A stretch of DNA of 33,097 nt from Bacteroidales bacterium (GTDB lineage: Bacteria > Bacteroidota > Bacteroidia > Bacteroidales > UBA10428): positions 1 to 33,097 of the forward strand of contig JAFGEO010000041.1 in NCBI GenBank assembly GCA_016931575.1. Reading direction: 5' to 3'. The notes under the pieces were generated by a model. The model had not been told where the DNA came from. It did not search any database and saw only the letters and a program-made list of their open reading frames with translations. Positions 1-9,900 of the stretch are shown here, one piece after another. The translations under genes and the position numbers were made by a program. The first letter of the stretch is position 1. Each line of letters begins with the position of its first letter.

Positions 1-2
1 CT

Positions 3-3000
3 ATGAAAAGAATTACAAGTATTCTTGTATGTCTTGCTTTCATAGGCCTTTCAGCCTTGGCACAAGACATGCAAATTACGGGTAAGGTTACCAGCTTGGA
101 TGATGGTAGCGCTCTTCCGGGTGTATCTGTTGTAATAAAAGGTACACAATCCGGGATTGCTACCGAAGCTGATGGTAGCTATTCGATTACTGCACCCACC
201 GATGCGGTGCTGGTATTCACTTTCGTCGGGATGGCCGATCAGGAAGTATCCGTAAATGGCCGGACCATCATTAATGTAGAGATGACATCATCCGATAAAC
301 AGTTGGATGAGGTTGTTGTGACTGCCTACGGTATCACCCGTGAGAAGAAGGCTCTTGGTTACTCAGCAACCGAAATCAATTCTGATGAATTTCTGCAAAA
401 ATCCGAGAATGACCTGGTAAGGTCTCTTGATGGTAAAGTAGCCGGTGTTGAGGTTCGTTCTTCCGGTGGTGCCATTGGTTCCGCTGCAAGGATTACCATT
501 CGTGGTAATACCTCTTTCTCTGGTGACAACCAGCCTATGATCGTTGTTGATGGAATTCCTTACAGCAACGACTTCATAAGCACTACCAACATGAGTACTT
601 CAGGTGCTGCTTATGGTTCAGGTCTGGGAACGCTGGATCCAAACGATATCCAGTCAACAACTGTTCTTAAAGGTGCTGCCGCTGCTGCACTGTATGGTTC
701 AAGGGCCAAGAACGGGGTTATCCTGATCACGACAAAATCCGGAGCAATCAGTAAGAAAGGTTTTTCTGTAACTGTTAACAGTTCAGTTAACTTTGAAGAG
801 ATTGCCAGTCTCCCCGAATACCAGAATACTTATGGTACCGGATCTGAATTCAACTATTCAAATGCAAACGGATCATGGGGACCTGCTTTTGCAGACCTCG
901 ATTCTATCCCAACATGGCCGGGATATGTCGATGCATTCGGCTGGGATGATATGATCGCTTATGAGGCTCAGCCTGATAACGTGGCGAACTTATTCCAAAC
1001 AGGAGTTTCATTTGACAACTCTGTTAATATTTCCGGTACGAAGGAAGCTACCAGCTATAACCTGACTGTATCTGATTCAAGGAACAAAGGGTATATTCCT
1101 CATTCAAGTTTTACCAGGTCAAGTCTGAGTGTCGGCGGATCAACCATGCTTTGGGACAAATTAACTGCCCGGGCATCACTGTCCTATGCCCAAACAAACC
1201 AGATCGGTAGTATCTTTGGTAATAACCAGTCCAGCGACGGTTATGCTGCTTCTTCTTTTGCCAGAGCACTTTGGCTGGGTCGTACCTGGATCATGGATCC
1301 CTATGAAAATCCGGTTACAGGAACACCCATGCAGCCCAACGGAGCTCAGTTTGACAACCCGCTGTGGTCCTGGAAACACAATCAGGTTATGACAGATATG
1401 AGCCGTATCACCGGTAAGGTGAACCTGGGATATGAGTTGACTGACTGGCTGAATCTTAGCTACAGCTTCGGTTTCAACTCTTTCGGTCAGGACCGTGCTG
1501 AGATTATCGATATCGGATCCCGTGCTGTAACATTTGGCGGCGACGGTGGTATTACCAACGATGTATATTCAAGCACTGAAATTGAATCTCAGTTATTTCT
1601 GAATTTCGATAAGAAATTTGGCGATATTCAGCTGACCGGTTTGATCGGTTTGAACAATAACCAAAGACAGACCAACAGACAACTTTATCGGGGATATACT
1701 TATATCGTTCCCGGAATCTATGATATTGATAATACGGAAGATGTTGTTGCATTGGGTGGAGGTACTTCACTCCGTCGCCTGATGGGTTTGATGGCTGAAG
1801 CTACTCTTAGCTATGGAAACTATGCTTTCGTGACTGTAAGAGCCAGAAATGATAAGTCTTCTACTCTTCCTGTTGAAAATAATTCATATTTCTATCCCGC
1901 TGTTGATGCCTCGTTCATTTTCACCGATGCATTCAATATGAAGAGCAATCTCTTAAGTTTTGGTAAGATCAGAGCCAGCTGGGGTAAAGTAGGTATGGAT
2001 GCTGATCCTTATCTGATCAGTACTGTCTACGGAATCGGCACGCCATTTATGGGCCAACCCTATCTGTACACTCCCGATATGGCAACTGACCCGGGATTAA
2101 GTCCTGAATTCAAACAGGATATGGAAGTTGGTGCTGAGTTGAATTTCTTCAACAACAGAGTTAAAGTTGACTTCGCATATTATAACAGTATCTCTACCGA
2201 CATGATTTACCCTGTGTATGTACCAACTTCTTCAGGTTACACTACTCAGGTTACCAACGTTGGTGAACTTGAAAACAACGGTATCGAACTGGCACTTGAT
2301 GCAAAAATCGTTGATGCTTCCAACTTCCAGTGGAATGCCCGTTTAACTTACACAAGAAACAGGAACGTCATCAATGACATCAACGGAGTTGACTCACTGG
2401 TTTACATCAGTCAGCTTTTCGGTGATCCTGCATCGGCTATTATCGTGGGTGAACCTTACGGTGTGCTCTATGGTAGTATGGCAGCAAGGGATGATGATGG
2501 TAACTTCCTGATCGATCCTTCAACCGGTTTAATTATCGAAGCTGCTGAGCAGGGTATCGTCGGAGATCCAAACCCGGACTTCCAGATGGGCTTTGCCAAT
2601 ACATTCAGCCTTTACGGAGTTTCACTTTCTGTTCTGTTCGACCTGAAATACGGTGGCGACATTTATTCCAACTCTATCGTGTCCATGCTCGGTCGCGGTG
2701 TAACCATGGATACAGAAGACCGTATGAAATCAGTGATTATTCCTGGTGTTTACGGAAACTCAAGCACGGTTGAGCCTATCCTTGATGGGGAAGGAAATGC
2801 CATTCCGAACACCACTCAGATCTCTTACAACGATCAGTATTTCTGTTCAGGATTTAGCTCATTCGCTATCAACTCATACAGTGAGTTCCAGGTTTACGAT
2901 GCTACTACTTTCCGTCTGAGGGAATTAGCACTTGGCTATGAGCTGCCAAAATCGATTCTGGCGAATATTCCGATCACTGGACTGAACATCAGTTTCTCTG

Positions 3001-3155
3001 CCAGGAACTTATGGTTCTGGACACCCAATATTCCACAATATCTGAACTTTGATCCTGAGGTTAGTACCTACGGTGCTACCAACGTATTGGGAGTTGAATA
3101 CAGTGGTGCTCCTTCTACAAAACGTTATGGATTTAACGTCAGAATCACTTTTTAA
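3..3155 (+). CDS. SusC/RagA-family TonB-dependent outer-membrane transporter (module 1)
   Basis: This is a 1050-aa outer-membrane beta-barrel that imports a ligand with TonB energy, paired with the SusD lipoprotein that follows 11 bases later. A signal peptide occupies residues 1-20 (cleavage after ALA, before Q21). A carboxypeptidase-D regulatory-like beta domain follows (about 24-95, opening with ITGKV), then a TonB-box-like DEVVVTAYG at 102-110, the plug (about 115-235, with DGKVAGV, ITIRG and VVDGIPY) and the barrel, ending in the terminal Phe typical of such proteins (VRITF). There is no N-terminal STN domain, so signalling through an anti-sigma factor is unlikely. The start is two bases inside the window, so promoter and leader are not visible. 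Glycine codons are mostly GGT, unlike the second SusC, which suggests high expression. The family is certain; the ligand is not shown. Confidence 0.96.
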   Translation: MKRITSILVCLAFIGLSALAQDMQITGKVTSLDDGSALPGVSVVIKGTQSGIATEADGSYSITAPTDAVLVFTFVGMADQEVSVNGRTIINVEMTSSDKQLDEVVVTAYGITREKKALGYSATEINSDEFLQKSENDLVRSLDGKVAGVEVRSSGGAIGSAARITIRGNTSFSGDNQPMIVVDGIPYSNDFISTTNMSTSGAAYGSGLGTLDPNDIQSTTVLKGAAAAALYGSRAKNGVILITTKSGAISKKGFSVTVNSSVNFEEIASLPEYQNTYGTGSEFNYSNANGSWGPAFADLDSIPTWPGYVDAFGWDDMIAYEAQPDNVANLFQTGVSFDNSVNISGTKEATSYNLTVSDSRNKGYIPHSSFTRSSLSVGGSTMLWDKLTARASLSYAQTNQIGSIFGNNQSSDGYAASSFARALWLGRTWIMDPYENPVTGTPMQPNGAQFDNPLWSWKHNQVMTDMSRITGKVNLGYELTDWLNLSYSFGFNSFGQDRAEIIDIGSRAVTFGGDGGITNDVYSSTEIESQLFLNFDKKFGDIQLTGLIGLNNNQRQTNRQLYRGYTYIVPGIYDIDNTEDVVALGGGTSLRRLMGLMAEATLSYGNYAFVTVRARNDKSSTLPVENNSYFYPAVDASFIFTDAFNMKSNLLSFGKIRASWGKVGMDADPYLISTVYGIGTPFMGQPYLYTPDMATDPGLSPEFKQDMEVGAELNFFNNRVKVDFAYYNSISTDMIYPVYVPTSSGYTTQVTNVGELENNGIELALDAKIVDASNFQWNARLTYTRNRNVINDINGVDSLVYISQLFGDPASAIIVGEPYGVLYGSMAARDDDGNFLIDPSTGLIIEAAEQGIVGDPNPDFQMGFANTFSLYGVSLSVLFDLKYGGDIYSNSIVSMLGRGVTMDTEDRMKSVIIPGVYGNSSTVEPILDGEGNAIPNTTQISYNDQYFCSGFSSFAINSYSEFQVYDATTFRLRELALGYELPKSILANIPITGLNISFSARNLWFWTPNIPQYLNFDPEVSTYGATNVLGVEYSGAPSTKRYGFNVRITF

Positions 3156-3166
3156 ATAATTAAACA

Positions 3167-4798
3167 ATGAAGAAAATGAAAAAATTCATTCCAATAATAG
3201 CGTTGATTTGCTTCTTGTCTTCATGTGAAGGCTGGTTGGACGTTAATACGGATCCCAACAATCCTTCAACTACAGAAGTAAATAAGTTGTTACCAGGTAT
3301 CAACCAGGATATAGGATATTATTTAGGTAACAGGTATTTTGGCCTCGGATACTTAGCATCTGTTTATTCACATCATCTGACAACCCGCGAATCGATTGAT
3401 CAGTATGGAATTAACGGAAGTGATGTTGATGCTAACTGGGCGGGTTTATATTCAGGACCTGTCAAGGAACTTAAGAGTATGATCAGCATAGCTGAAGAAG
3501 ATGATAATCTTTTATATGCCGGTATCGGAAAGATCTATCTGGCCTATGTATTCTCTCAAATGGTAGACCTCTGGGGTGATATTCCTTATTCTGAGGCCGC
3601 AGTCTATCCTAATTTCAATCCTGTATTTGATGTAGACTCCGAGGCTTATGCAGACATTATTGCTCAACTCAAAAGTGCAAAGAGCGATCTGATGAACGAA
3701 GAATCTGAGAACCTCCTGGTTCCCGGTGATGATGACATCATCTATGGTGGTGACATCGACTCTTGGCTTAAGGTTGCTAACACCATGCTCCTTAAACTGT
3801 ATGTTCAGGTTCAGGGTACGGCTCTTTACGATCAGACAGCAGTTGACGAATTACTGGCAGGTGACCTGATTGGACCCGGAGAGGATTTCTCTATCCCTTA
3901 CGGTCCAAGTGTAGCTCCTGATAACAGGAACCCAGGATACGTTGACGAGTATGCCGGAGGTCAGATCAGCAGCTATATCAGCCCCTGGTTCTTCGAGATC
4001 ATGCATGGTGATAATGATAATATCTTCAGTGGTATTGTTGACCCGCGTATTCCTTTTTACTTCTGTTCTCAGGTGGATGATGCCAGTGAAGCTGAAAACC
4101 CACCGGAATATGCAAACGGTACATTCGTATCGCTCTACTTCGGTTCTGTAGGTGTTAACAGGGATCATGCAGGTCGTAATACATTTACTATGCTCGGACT
4201 GTATCCTGTTGGTGGAGCTTATGATACTGATACCCGTAACAGAAATAAAGCACTTGGTACCAGTGACGGAACCGGAGCAGCTCCTTACAGGATGATTACC
4301 TATGCTGATGTTCTTTACTTACAGGCTGAGCTGATCGCCAATGGTGCAATTACCGGTGATCTTCGTGCTACCCTGGAGGCTGCCATGCAGGCTTCCTTCG
4401 CTCAGGTTGACCTTGTTACAGCGATTGCCGGAACTGGTATTGAGCCTGAACTCGATGGTTCTACTGAAGCATCTGATTATATTGCAGCTGTTCTGGCTGA
4501 ATATGATGCCGCTGGTGCTGAAAAAAAGTTTGAGATCGTAATGACTCAAAAGTGGATCTCGAAATTCGGTTCAGCAATCGATTGCTATACAGACTACAGA
4601 AGAACAGGTTATCCTGTCTTATTTGACCCGAACACCATGGTTGCCGACGGTGGCCCTGACGGAAGCGGTGAAGTACCTGTACAATGTACCAGAGAATTTG
4701 CTGTCTCATTCCCCTGGAGTTCTGATGAGCTTTCAATGAATGACAACGCTCCTGAACAAAAGACTATCGCTACAGATAAGGTATTCTGGGATAATTAG
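3167..4798 (+). CDS. SusD/RagB-family nutrient-binding outer-membrane lipoprotein (module 1)
   Basis: This 543-aa SusD-type protein caps the SusC barrel at the cell surface and captures the ligand. A lipoprotein signal peptide ends in the lipobox LSSC with the lipidated Cys at 20, followed by EGWLDVNTDPNNP, the usual opening of the SusD-like_2 group (PF12771 by my recognition). Its paralogue at 13825-15360 shares CEGWLDVNxxPNNP. Helical TPR-like stretches such as AYVFSQMVDLWGDIPYSEA are typical of the family. The 11-base gap after SusC indicates one transcript. A second ATG lies nine bases downstream (3176), and either could be used; the first is kept. The substrate cannot be told. Confidence 0.95.
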   Translation: MKKMKKFIPIIALICFLSSCEGWLDVNTDPNNPSTTEVNKLLPGINQDIGYYLGNRYFGLGYLASVYSHHLTTRESIDQYGINGSDVDANWAGLYSGPVKELKSMISIAEEDDNLLYAGIGKIYLAYVFSQMVDLWGDIPYSEAAVYPNFNPVFDVDSEAYADIIAQLKSAKSDLMNEESENLLVPGDDDIIYGGDIDSWLKVANTMLLKLYVQVQGTALYDQTAVDELLAGDLIGPGEDFSIPYGPSVAPDNRNPGYVDEYAGGQISSYISPWFFEIMHGDNDNIFSGIVDPRIPFYFCSQVDDASEAENPPEYANGTFVSLYFGSVGVNRDHAGRNTFTMLGLYPVGGAYDTDTRNRNKALGTSDGTGAAPYRMITYADVLYLQAELIANGAITGDLRATLEAAMQASFAQVDLVTAIAGTGIEPELDGSTEASDYIAAVLAEYDAAGAEKKFEIVMTQKWISKFGSAIDCYTDYRRTGYPVLFDPNTMVADGGPDGSGEVPVQCTREFAVSFPWSSDELSMNDNAPEQKTIATDKVFWDN

Positions 4799-4821
4799 TA
4801 TTTACTTAAAAAGATAGAAAA

Positions 4822-5865
4822 ATGAAATCATTAAAATATATATCAATATTCGCAATTTTGCTTCTGGCGCTAAGTTGTGAGTTTGATGAAAATGGCAGGA
4901 TGCCTGATTCGATGACGGAGTCATGTTTCCCATATCTTGCTCTGGATGCTGAGACATCATCGCCTTTCATCAATACCAACTCTCCGGATGCATATGTTCT
5001 GAATGGTACTATCAATGTGATATTCGAAGATATTGCCTTCGATAAGCTGGAAATGGTTGTGGTTTTCGACGGAGATTACGAACATCCATACACCTTGTTG
5101 GATAATATCACCAGCGTTCCTGTTGATGTTACGATTACTGTTGCTGATCTGGTTGGTGCAATCGATGAATTAAGCAGTGCTGCTGACATCACGATTGATG
5201 ACAACTTCCATATCTATGTAATTCCTACTACCGACGGTGTGGCAAGCCCTCCTTATCAGGTGCTTGACGGAGTAGTTTATAACACGGTTAGTGCCAGCCT
5301 CTATCAAAACCTGACTGCACTGGGTGTTACAGGAACAGGAGATGCTGAAGCTAATATTACTGTAATGACAGTTTGTGAGCTGGCAAATGGTGCCAACGAC
5401 CTCGCTGGTTCATGGACCACCGGTTATGACGGTTGGTACTGGCCAAGCCAGATCACCATTGATGCAGTGGATGAGACTCACGTTCAGGTTAACGGAATGG
5501 CTGAGTATTTCATCGCTGACTTCTGGGGTGAAACCGTTATTGACGGTGGAACTTTCACCATGGAGGTAACTCCTTTTGGTACCGTTAATATTCCGCGTCA
5601 GTACATTTATACTACTGATTATGAAGGTGATCCTTACGACTACGAGATTGCTGGTTCAGGATTCTGGGAGAACTGCGGTAGTACACCGGTGCTGATGATC
5701 AGCTATGACATCTACTATCCTGGCGATGCTGCCGGTCTGGCCGCTACCTATGCTGCTTATCTTGGCTACAACTACCTGTATACTGAAATCGCACTTGACG
5801 GTGCTGCGAAAATTGATTTCTCCACTCCTTTGACAAGTGGTTTTCAAAAGCCCGCTAAAAAGTAA
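4822..5865 (+). CDS. Surface lipoprotein of the SusCD operon, SusE/F-like in position
   Basis: This 347-aa protein has a lipoprotein signal peptide with lipobox LALSC (Cys19). The acidic residues just after the Cys (EFDEN) resemble the Bacteroidetes lipoprotein export signal, so it is probably surface exposed. The rest looks all-beta: an N-terminal part rich in V/I/T strands (about 50-190) and a C-terminal part (about 195-330) with many Trp, Tyr and Gly residues (SWTTGYDGWYW; GSGFWENCG), the sort of aromatic-rich surface found in ligand-binding domains. It starts 23 bases after SusD and is followed by a strong terminator, so it is the last gene of module 1. By position it corresponds to the SusE/SusF-type auxiliary lipoproteins. 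I do not recognise a named family, and no catalytic motif is visible. Confidence 0.85.
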   Translation: MKSLKYISIFAILLLALSCEFDENGRMPDSMTESCFPYLALDAETSSPFINTNSPDAYVLNGTINVIFEDIAFDKLEMVVVFDGDYEHPYTLLDNITSVPVDVTITVADLVGAIDELSSAADITIDDNFHIYVIPTTDGVASPPYQVLDGVVYNTVSASLYQNLTALGVTGTGDAEANITVMTVCELANGANDLAGSWTTGYDGWYWPSQITIDAVDETHVQVNGMAEYFIADFWGETVIDGGTFTMEVTPFGTVNIPRQYIYTTDYEGDPYDYEIAGSGFWENCGSTPVLMISYDIYYPGDAAGLAATYAAYLGYNYLYTEIALDGAAKIDFSTPLTSGFQKPAKK

Positions 5866-5908
5866 ATTGATAACGCCCGTTCCTTAAAGGACGGACTATC
5901 ATAAGCAT

Positions 5909-5944
5909 AAAAAAAGCCGGTGAGTTTTACTCACTGGCTTTTTT
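5909..5944 (+). terminator. Rho-independent terminator of module 1
   Basis: A 10-bp stem (gccggtgagt with actcactggc, one G-T pair) with a short T loop is flanked by an A-run before and a T-run after, 44 bases past the lipoprotein stop. It separates the SusC-SusD-lipoprotein operon from the following lipoprotein/propeller pair. The A-run on the left could let it act on the other strand too, but no gene converges here. Confidence 0.88.
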
Positions 5945-5994
5945 AGTCTTCAACACCAAATCAAAAATCAACCCATCAACCCATTAAAATCGAG

Positions 5995-6038
5995 GTCGAG
6001 TAGTCGAGTAGTCGAGTAGTCGAGTAGTTGAGTAGTCG
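5995..6038. repeat. Octamer tandem repeat, about 5.5 units
   Basis: The 8-base unit gtcgagta is repeated four times exactly, then once as gttgagta, then as a partial gtcga. A related octamer array (gactcatc type) lies at 31061-31164. The period is not a multiple of three and no gene runs through it. Confidence 0.85.
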
Positions 6039-6053
6039 ATCCTGCTACCTCAG

Positions 6054-6120
6054 CAGATGGGTTACATGTCACCAGATAACCTTGAATCCTGCCTTTCGTC
6101 CCAATCAGAACTTTCGACTC
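6054..6120. repeat. Dispersed intergenic repeat, copy A
   Basis: Two blocks here recur in the gap near 31000. The 16-mer cagatgggttacatgt (6054-6069) matches 30969-30984 at 15 of 16 bases. The 36-base block 6084-6119, containing ctttcgtcccaatcagaac, matches 31029-31064 at 33 of 36 bases. The spacing between blocks is 14 bases here and 44 there. Both copies are directly next to octamer arrays. Confidence 0.75.
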
Positions 6121-6275
6121 ATCAACTCCTCAACCCATAAGCCACCCTTTCGTCGAACCCATGGCAATTCCACCCAGGCAGCACTTCTAAACACCTAAAT
6201 TTATCTGCCGGAGCCTTGGCGGAGGTATACAACTAAACAATCCTTTGCCTGGAGCAACCTCATCAGCTTCTCATT

Positions 6276-6307
6276 GTTTATTCGTTTAGTCGTTTATTCG
6301 TTTAGTC
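6276..6307. repeat. Two exact tandem copies of a 16-mer
   Basis: gtttattcgtttagtc occurs at 6276-6291 and again, identically, at 6292-6307. The unit is itself built of two similar halves (gtttattc, gtttagtc), so this is another octamer-like array in the same gap. Confidence 0.85.
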
Positions 6308-6535
6308 GGACCTTCGAATTTAGCACTTACCTTAATCGGAGCATTCTAAACAACTAAACAACAACTAAACAAAACCCCAACATCTAACAAACCGCCCAAC
6401 CTCAATACCCCACCACCCATCCAAAAAGCACCTGGCAATTCATCAATCCCACAAACTTTTCATACAGAATCCCCCATTCATTTAGATAATCTCGCCGACT
6501 TTTGTTAATTTAAGCAACTCAAAATAACTGTCTCT

Positions 6536-6973
6536 ATGCGCGTATTTCTCAGCTTTGTTCTGGTTTTGTTTCTTGGATCCTGCAAGACGGTTGAACTTAC
6601 ACGGGACACTAACGAGAAAGAGGCGTACAGGATTTATAAACAGACAATAAGAGATAAAAACAAGCTGAAATTAGTTTATAATACCGACTCAACTTTTGTG
6701 ATTTGCATGACCCGGGCACAACTCGAAGGTGCGGATGCTGTTTCATTTCTGGTTATCGATCTGAAAGATCATTCCATGAACTGGAAGAGCATCAACAACT
6801 ATCTTTCTGTTGAGTGGCTGGATAATAAGACGATAAAACTAAAAACCCGACAGGGAATTCTCCCTGTTACAAAACCGGGTGATGCCAACACACAATCAAA
6901 CCTCCGGTTCTACGATATAGAAAAGAAGGAACTGGTTCATAATCCCTTAATAAATGAAAATCAAAGACTATGA
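6536..6973 (+). CDS. Small lipoprotein of unknown function, coupled to the propeller protein
   Basis: This 145-aa protein begins with a lipoprotein signal peptide and lipobox LGSC (Cys16). After the Cys come KTVELTRDTNEKE and a small mixed alpha/beta region with no motif I recognise. Its stop codon overlaps the start of the propeller gene (ATGA at 6970-6973), so the two are translationally coupled and probably act together, for example with this lipoprotein helping fold, anchor or localise the secreted partner. That role is inference from position only. No equivalent gene precedes the second propeller at 16567, where two other lipoproteins take this place. Confidence 0.8.
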   Translation: MRVFLSFVLVLFLGSCKTVELTRDTNEKEAYRIYKQTIRDKNKLKLVYNTDSTFVICMTRAQLEGADAVSFLVIDLKDHSMNWKSINNYLSVEWLDNKTIKLKTRQGILPVTKPGDANTQSNLRFYDIEKKELVHNPLINENQRL

Positions 6974-9900
6974 GAAGGAAAACAACCTACCTGACTGTCA
7001 GTATACTCGCTTTTTTTGGTTTGCTGCTGCTAAGTAAGCCCTTATTTAAACAGGTCGGGAATGGACTAAAAACCGATGCTGATCCAAAAGGCCTTAATAT
7101 GGTCGAAGAGGTAAAAGCCAGAAAGGAAGCCCGCAATGCACGCTATGGAGGGTCAAAAAGGGAAGCCAAGATTCATGGAAGGCAGGAGTTTATCAACGGA
7201 ATTACCATACCTTTTGGAATGGATAGATCTCCTGCCCCTGCAGGATATATCGGTGAAGAATACAAAAAGGTGCGTGCTGCCTCCCGGTTTGCCAAGGCAG
7301 CAGGCAATCCCATTCAATGGATCCAACGTGGTCCGAATAATGTCAGTGGAAGGACTCGGGGACTTATTGTTGATCCGGATGACCCGACATTTTTAACCTG
7401 GTATGCCGGTACGGCCTCAGGTGGAGTATGGAAGACTACTGATGGGGGCGATTCATGGCGGTGCCTCAGCGATGATCTTCCGTATCAGTCTACTACGACA
7501 CTGGCGATGGCCGGTTCAAATCATAATGTGATTTATATGGGAACCGGAGAGAGCTTTTGGGGAGCCGGAAGCCCTACCGGGGGAGGCATCTTTCGCAGTA
7601 CTGACCGTGGCGAAACCTGGACTCACCTGGGATCTACCATGCTTAACGAGGATTTCCGGTATGTGAACCGGATCGAAGTGGATCCCGGCAATGACAGTAT
7701 TATCCTTGCTGCTACAACAGCAGGTATTTTTAAGTCTGTGGATGCCGGAGAAACATTCATTAAAACTTACGCCGATCAGAATATTGAAGACCTGGTCGCT
7801 GATACCAGCGATTTCAACTATATTTTTGCCAGTATAAATTCCCAGGGAATTATCAGGTCTTCCGATGGAGGCGATACCTGGGAAGCTATTAATGATGGCC
7901 TTGGAATAAGGTCAAGAATAGAGCTAGCCATCAGTCCATCCGATCCGCAACGTATCTATGCCAGTGTTGAAACCTCTGCAACTGGAGCGCTGTATGCCTC
8001 CTGGAACCGTGGAGACAGCTGGGAACTGGTGGTGGATGATGCAAATGAAGAGTATAATTTCCATGGGGGTCAGGGTGGTTATGACAATACTATTGCGGTT
8101 CATCCTTATAACAGCTCCATTGTATACTTTGGGGGCGTAGACCTCTGGAAAGCTCAGGTTTCAGCTTCTACCACTCCGGGAGAAGGTGTTTTCGTTGGTT
8201 ATGATACGATCAATACCTCATCCTTTCTCGGCTTTACCAATTTTACTGGTGAGGTAATGCCCGGCATGAGCACCGGCGACCTGGAAGGGGCCACCGACCT
8301 GGTTGATTCTGACTGGGCATCGGTAGAAATTCGCTTTGGACCCGGAATGTCTCAAAAGGCGCACAGGTTTTTTGTTCCGGAGGAAGCTACCAGCGGAGTG
8401 CTTGCTTCTTCTTACACGTATGTGGATTATGTGGATGTTCCCTTTGAGGTGTGGGATGTTACGAACAATCGCCAGCTCATGTGTTCATTCCGCGATCAGG
8501 AAAGAGACGGAAAATTCAATTTATATGAAAGGACAGGAGATAACTATGGAGAAATGGGCCGCGAATACCTGTTTATCAATGCCGTAGCCTACAATGCCTC
8601 CACTCCGAATCCAAATATCGCTACCACAGGAGGCAGATCATACAAAATGCTTTACTTCTTCTGGCCCACACTTGCTGAAGACGGGGTTTGGAACGAAAAT
8701 AACCTTCCCGAATCGAGGATCGATGTGAATTACGCCTATCTGACCATTCGCGATGGAGCAGTCACTCCTGTTGTCGATGTATATGGCCGCTGGGGTGGCT
8801 CAAACGAGTGGAACTATACCGATGAAGTGACGGAAGGATCGCACCCTGATCATCACGAGATTGTTACCATACCCGTAAACCCGGCTACAAATGATTTCTG
8901 GATACTAAATTCGAATGACGGGGGTATGGCCATCTCGAAAGATAAAGGAGTGACCTTCACACAGCTGGACAGGTCGCTGCACACAACCCAGTTCTATGGG
9001 GTAGCTAAAAAAGCATTCCGAAACGAGTTTATCGGGGGTATGCAGGATAATGGAACATGGAAATCGCCGCAGAATGAGGAAGCTACAAGCGAATCATACT
9101 ATGAGATGAAGATTGGAGGCGACGGCTTTGAAGCAGTGTGGCACCAGCAGGATACCACCCGTATCATGGCCACCCTGTATAATACCATCTATCGCAGCCT
9201 GAGCAACGGAGCAGTCTGGACAACAGGCATGTGGGGATTGGACGATCAGCTACCCTTTTACGTGAAACTGACACCTGTACCTTCAAATAATAATATCATT
9301 TTCACGGTTGGGACCGACGGGATATTCAAAACTGATGATTTCGGCGTCTCCGAATGGGAGAAGAAGAATGTGGGTTCCCCATGGCTCGGACCTTATGCAG
9401 AAGTAACAAGTTCGCACGAAGTAGCCGTATCCAAAGCAAATGAAGATATTGTATGGGCTGGTGCCGGTTTGTATGAAGAGGTGAACCTGAAAATGTTTAT
9501 TTCTAAAAACCAGGGATCAACATATATTGCAGCAACGGAACCCTCAACCCCTGTCCCTGCATTGATCAGTGGACTGGAATTGCATCCCGTTGATGAAAAT
9601 ACAGCCTATTTGCTCTATTCCCTTTATGGTTATCCGAAAATCCTGAGAACTACTGACCTGGGAGTAACGTGGGAGGACATAACACAGGTGAATGCTTCCG
9701 GTGTCAGCGAGAATGGGTTCCCGAATGTGGGCGTACATTCCCTGGTGGTATTTCCGGATTCAACCAACGTGATCTGGGCCGGTACCGAAATCGGGATCAT
9801 GGAATCACGCGATAACGGGGAAAGCTGGCACTACCTGGAAAGCAACCTGCCCACTGTTCCCATTTACCAGCTGACGCTCCAGGATAATGTCGCGATCGCA

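Larger units (their letters stand above)
5945..6535. other. 590-bp non-coding gap made of short repeats
   Basis: No credible reading frame is seen. The left part holds an octamer array (5995-6038) and one copy of a dispersed intergenic repeat (6054-6120). The centre holds two 16-mers (6276-6307) and C/A-rich words of the form aactaaacaa (about 6340-6375), followed by a C/A-rich stretch (6376-6440). No good promoter stands before the gene at 6536; the best candidates are a GACTTTTG at 6497-6504 (7 of 8 to TAnnTTTG, without a matching -33 box) and TTTG at 6501-6504 with TAACTGTC at 6525-6532. Confidence 0.6.
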
